NCBI GenBank assembly: GCA_013298215.1
Contig: JAAFKE010000008.1
Location: 1-64,000 of the forward strand
Direction: 5' to 3'
DNA: 64,000 nucleotides
Source: Cytophagales bacterium
Lineage (GTDB): Bacteria > Bacteroidota > Bacteroidia > Cytophagales > Spirosomataceae
Shown: one piece after another, positions 62,597-64,000 of the stretch
How positions within the stretch are numbered: the stretch's first letter is position 1
Layout: each line of letters begins with the position of its first letter
The notes under the pieces: generated by a model
Seen by the model: the letters and a program-made list of their open reading frames with translations, nothing else
What the model was told of the DNA's origin: nothing
Database searches by the model: none
Translations under genes and position numbers: made by a program

Positions 62597-62706
62597 GTAG
62601 GATGAATGAATAACTAATTATTACAAACTTAAAAATAGTAGTTGTTCAGTTGCAGTTGTCTTCTCGTTCTGCTTTCACAATAAATTTCGTCTCAGTATTA
62701 TGGCAA

Positions 62707-62750
62707 CTGGGCCTCATAAATTCCAATATTTCGGAATTTATGAGGCCCAG
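62707..62750. repeat. perfect 18-bp hairpin
   Basis: Arms 62707-62724 and 62733-62750 (CTGGGCCTCATAAATTCC and its complement) with an 8-nt loop. No T tract follows on either strand. It lies 168 bp after the DUF2490 stop. Confidence 0.75.
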
Positions 62751-62976
62751 CTGTCATTTGCAATTTTAATGCCAAGAAATGAGTAAAAGCATATTTTGTA
62801 CTGGTAACATTTATTAATAAGAAAGGTCTATTTGCGGAAAATCAACGTCTTAAATAAACAAATTTGTCATCGTAGGTTTGTGGATGGCAAATATGATTTT
62901 GCGGTGAGGAGTCATACTAAAAAAGCCGCTTAATGTGTTTTTCGCTTCGTAGGCAAGGATATTATGGCAATTTTGC

Positions 62977-63039
62977 TTGTCAGTGGAGACACTGACAACG
63001 GCGGCGAGACACTGACAACGGCGGCGAAACACTGAAAAG
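62977..63039. repeat. REP-like palindrome (copy 2) with 20-bp tandem repeat
   Basis: The stem TTGTCAGTG/CACTGACAA (62977-62985 with 62990-62998) has a GAGA loop and is followed by CGGCGG, as in the copy at 45683. From 62988 the 20-bp unit GACACTGACAACGGCGGCGA is repeated at 63008 and again, shortened, at 63028. Confidence 0.65.
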
Positions 63040-63253
63040 GGTGTTTAGATTTCTCGATATCGCTCGAAACGACAAAATACTCGAAATGAATAAATAAATA
63101 TTCCTTTTATTTAGTTGGTAATAAAAAAATGGTGTGCTCAAAATCTGGCACGGTAGTTGAAAAGAAATTAAGCAAAATATATTCCGATAATTAGGAATCA
63201 ATTCCAGAAAATTATTTATTTGTAAACTTATTCAATCAAACCTAATTGACACA

Positions 63254-64000
63254 ATGATTCGCACATTCTACAAACGATTCCGTTTTTTGGGGCTGCTTGC
63301 CATACCAATGATCGGTAAAGCCCAGATGCCGCACGACGCGATTTATATGCCAAAAAAAACGGCCTGCATAGCCCTCAGCTACGGCAGCAGTTCTTGGAAC
63401 AACTACTGGGAAAACACCCTCAAACGCGAAAACCTGAACATCGGCACCCACACCACCACCAATGCCATGCTAATGGTGGCGGGGGGCATTACCAACAGAC
63501 TAAACCTAATCGTGGGGCTACCCTACGTGCAAACCAAGGCCAGCGCGGGCAATTTGATGGGACAAAGCGGAGTACAAGACCTGTCGGTGTGGCTAAAGTA
63601 CAAGCTCGCCGAGGCCAGGGGGCTGTCGTTGCACGTGGCGGGTGGTGTCTCGACCCCAGTTACCGATTACGTTCCCGACTTTATGCCCATGTCGATTGGC
63701 CTACAGTGCCGCACGGCCACGGGGCGGGTTACCTTACACTACCTGCACAAGTCGGGCATTTATTTTACGGGGCACGGCAGCTACACGTACCGTTCCAACA
63801 TTAGGGTAGATCGAGACGCGTACCAGGCCGACGGTCGGGTGTTCAATACCAATGCGGTGCGTGTACCAAACGCAACCGACGCAGCGGCTCGCTTGGGTTT
63901 TCTGAGCAAAGGCCAAAAAATACAAGTAGAGGGTTTTGTGGAACAGTTCTCGTGCGTGGACGGCGACAATATTCGCCGCAACGATATGCCTTTTCCGACC
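63254..64000 (+). CDS. outer-membrane beta-barrel protein, 5' part (runs off the window)
   Basis: An open frame from ATG 63254 continues for 249 codons without a stop to the window's end. It begins with a signal peptide (MIRTFYKRFRFLGLLAIPMIGKAQ). The mature part shows CIALSYGSSSWNNYWENTLK, LMVAGGITNRLNLIVGLPYV, QDLSVWLKYKLAEARGLSLH, GGVSTPVTDYVP and LHYLHKSGIYFTGHGSYTYR. This is the pattern of MetA-type/phenol-degradation-like or other transporter barrels of the outer membrane. The substrate is unknown and the 3' end is not in the window. Codon use is host-like. Confidence 0.75.
   Translation, partial: MIRTFYKRFRFLGLLAIPMIGKAQMPHDAIYMPKKTACIALSYGSSSWNNYWENTLKRENLNIGTHTTTNAMLMVAGGITNRLNLIVGLPYVQTKASAGNLMGQSGVQDLSVWLKYKLAEARGLSLHVAGGVSTPVTDYVPDFMPMSIGLQCRTATGRVTLHYLHKSGIYFTGHGSYTYRSNIRVDRDAYQADGRVFNTNAVRVPNATDAAARLGFLSKGQKIQVEGFVEQFSCVDGDNIRRNDMPFPT

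Larger units (their letters stand above)
62540..63253. other. 714-bp non-coding region with repeats
   Basis: No gene of host-like composition is visible. It contains an inverted degenerate half copy of the attC-like repeat (62563-62596), a perfect 18-bp hairpin (62707-62750) and a REP-like palindrome followed by a 20-bp tandem repeat (62977-63039). The last 200 bp are AT-rich and should hold the promoter of the gene at 63254, but no exact TAnnTTTG box was found there. Confidence 0.6.

Noticed and set aside
62988-63039. Possible short CRISPR array at the 20-bp tandem repeat
   Set aside because: The units are contiguous with no spacers and derive from a palindrome half; no cas genes are in the window.

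Overview
The window looks like a chromosome segment of a Bacteroidota bacterium, most likely a Cytophagales-type member. The evidence is a SusC/SusD pair, a PorP/SprF-type type IX secretion protein, many outer-membrane beta-barrels with N-terminal signal peptides, a topoisomerase I without zinc fingers but with lysine/glycine-rich C-terminal repeats, and promoters of the Bacteroidota form TTG-N20-TAnnTTTG (clear examples at 2064-2094 and 7473-7503). Most genes have moderately GC-rich codon use. A few stretches (1-600, the centres of the two methylase genes, 59239-60327 and 60683-61585) are clearly AT-richer and look imported.

Layout. 1-700: remnants of an IS630-type transposase next to two decapitated gene ends. 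0.8-9.8 kb: a BamA-like barrel, tRNA-Ser(UGA), a NatAB-type ABC exporter, a YdcZ-type transporter, a PD-(D/E)XK-like protein, a FtsX/MacB-type permease, a candidate small RNA, a small lipoprotein, and a sugar-nucleotide epimerase/methyltransferase pair. 9.8-14.2 kb (minus strand): a large HExxH peptidase/propeller/barrel protein and an aldehyde dehydrogenase. 14.3-31.4 kb: housekeeping genes (PAP2, prs, rplY, topA, a pyrophosphatase pump fused to an OmpA domain, an XRE regulator, a sigma-54 activator, CvfB, MFS, enolase-superfamily epimerase, VF530, DEAD helicase, folD, a methyltransferase). 31.4-33.6 kb (minus): CpsB-type phosphatase, rfbC, moaE, moaD. 33.7-45.7 kb: adenine deaminase, ECF sigma factor, a CBM9/DUF5916 barrel, proline dehydrogenase, MBL hydrolase, RidA, gltX, kduI, PorP/SprF. 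45.9-51.3 kb: a SusC/SusD/lipoprotein uptake operon.

51.6-54.4 kb is the most unusual part. Two beta-class DNA methyltransferase genes lie head to tail. They are nearly identical in DNA at both ends (about 311 and 140 bp) but have unrelated central target-recognition regions, and the second is fused to an Mrr-like nuclease domain and an Ig/PKD-like domain. The layout suggests recent duplication and possible exchange of recognition domains. It runs by a 4-bp overlap into 54.4-58.0 kb, an organosulfur module: Tat-exported sulfite-oxidase-like enzyme, a haem-c domain fused to an alpha/beta hydrolase, and an SsuD-like flavin monooxygenase. Sulfite released from sulfonates could be oxidised there, using molybdenum cofactor made partly by moaD/moaE at 33 kb.

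59.2-61.7 kb resembles a fragment of an integron-type gene-cassette array without an integrase. An Rpn-family PD-(D/E)XK gene is flanked by perfect 115-bp direct repeats with attC-like RYYYAAC/GTTRRRY boundaries, and a degenerate inverted half copy lies at 62563-62596. The window ends inside a further outer-membrane protein gene (63254 onward). All calls come from reading the sequence; no database search was run.
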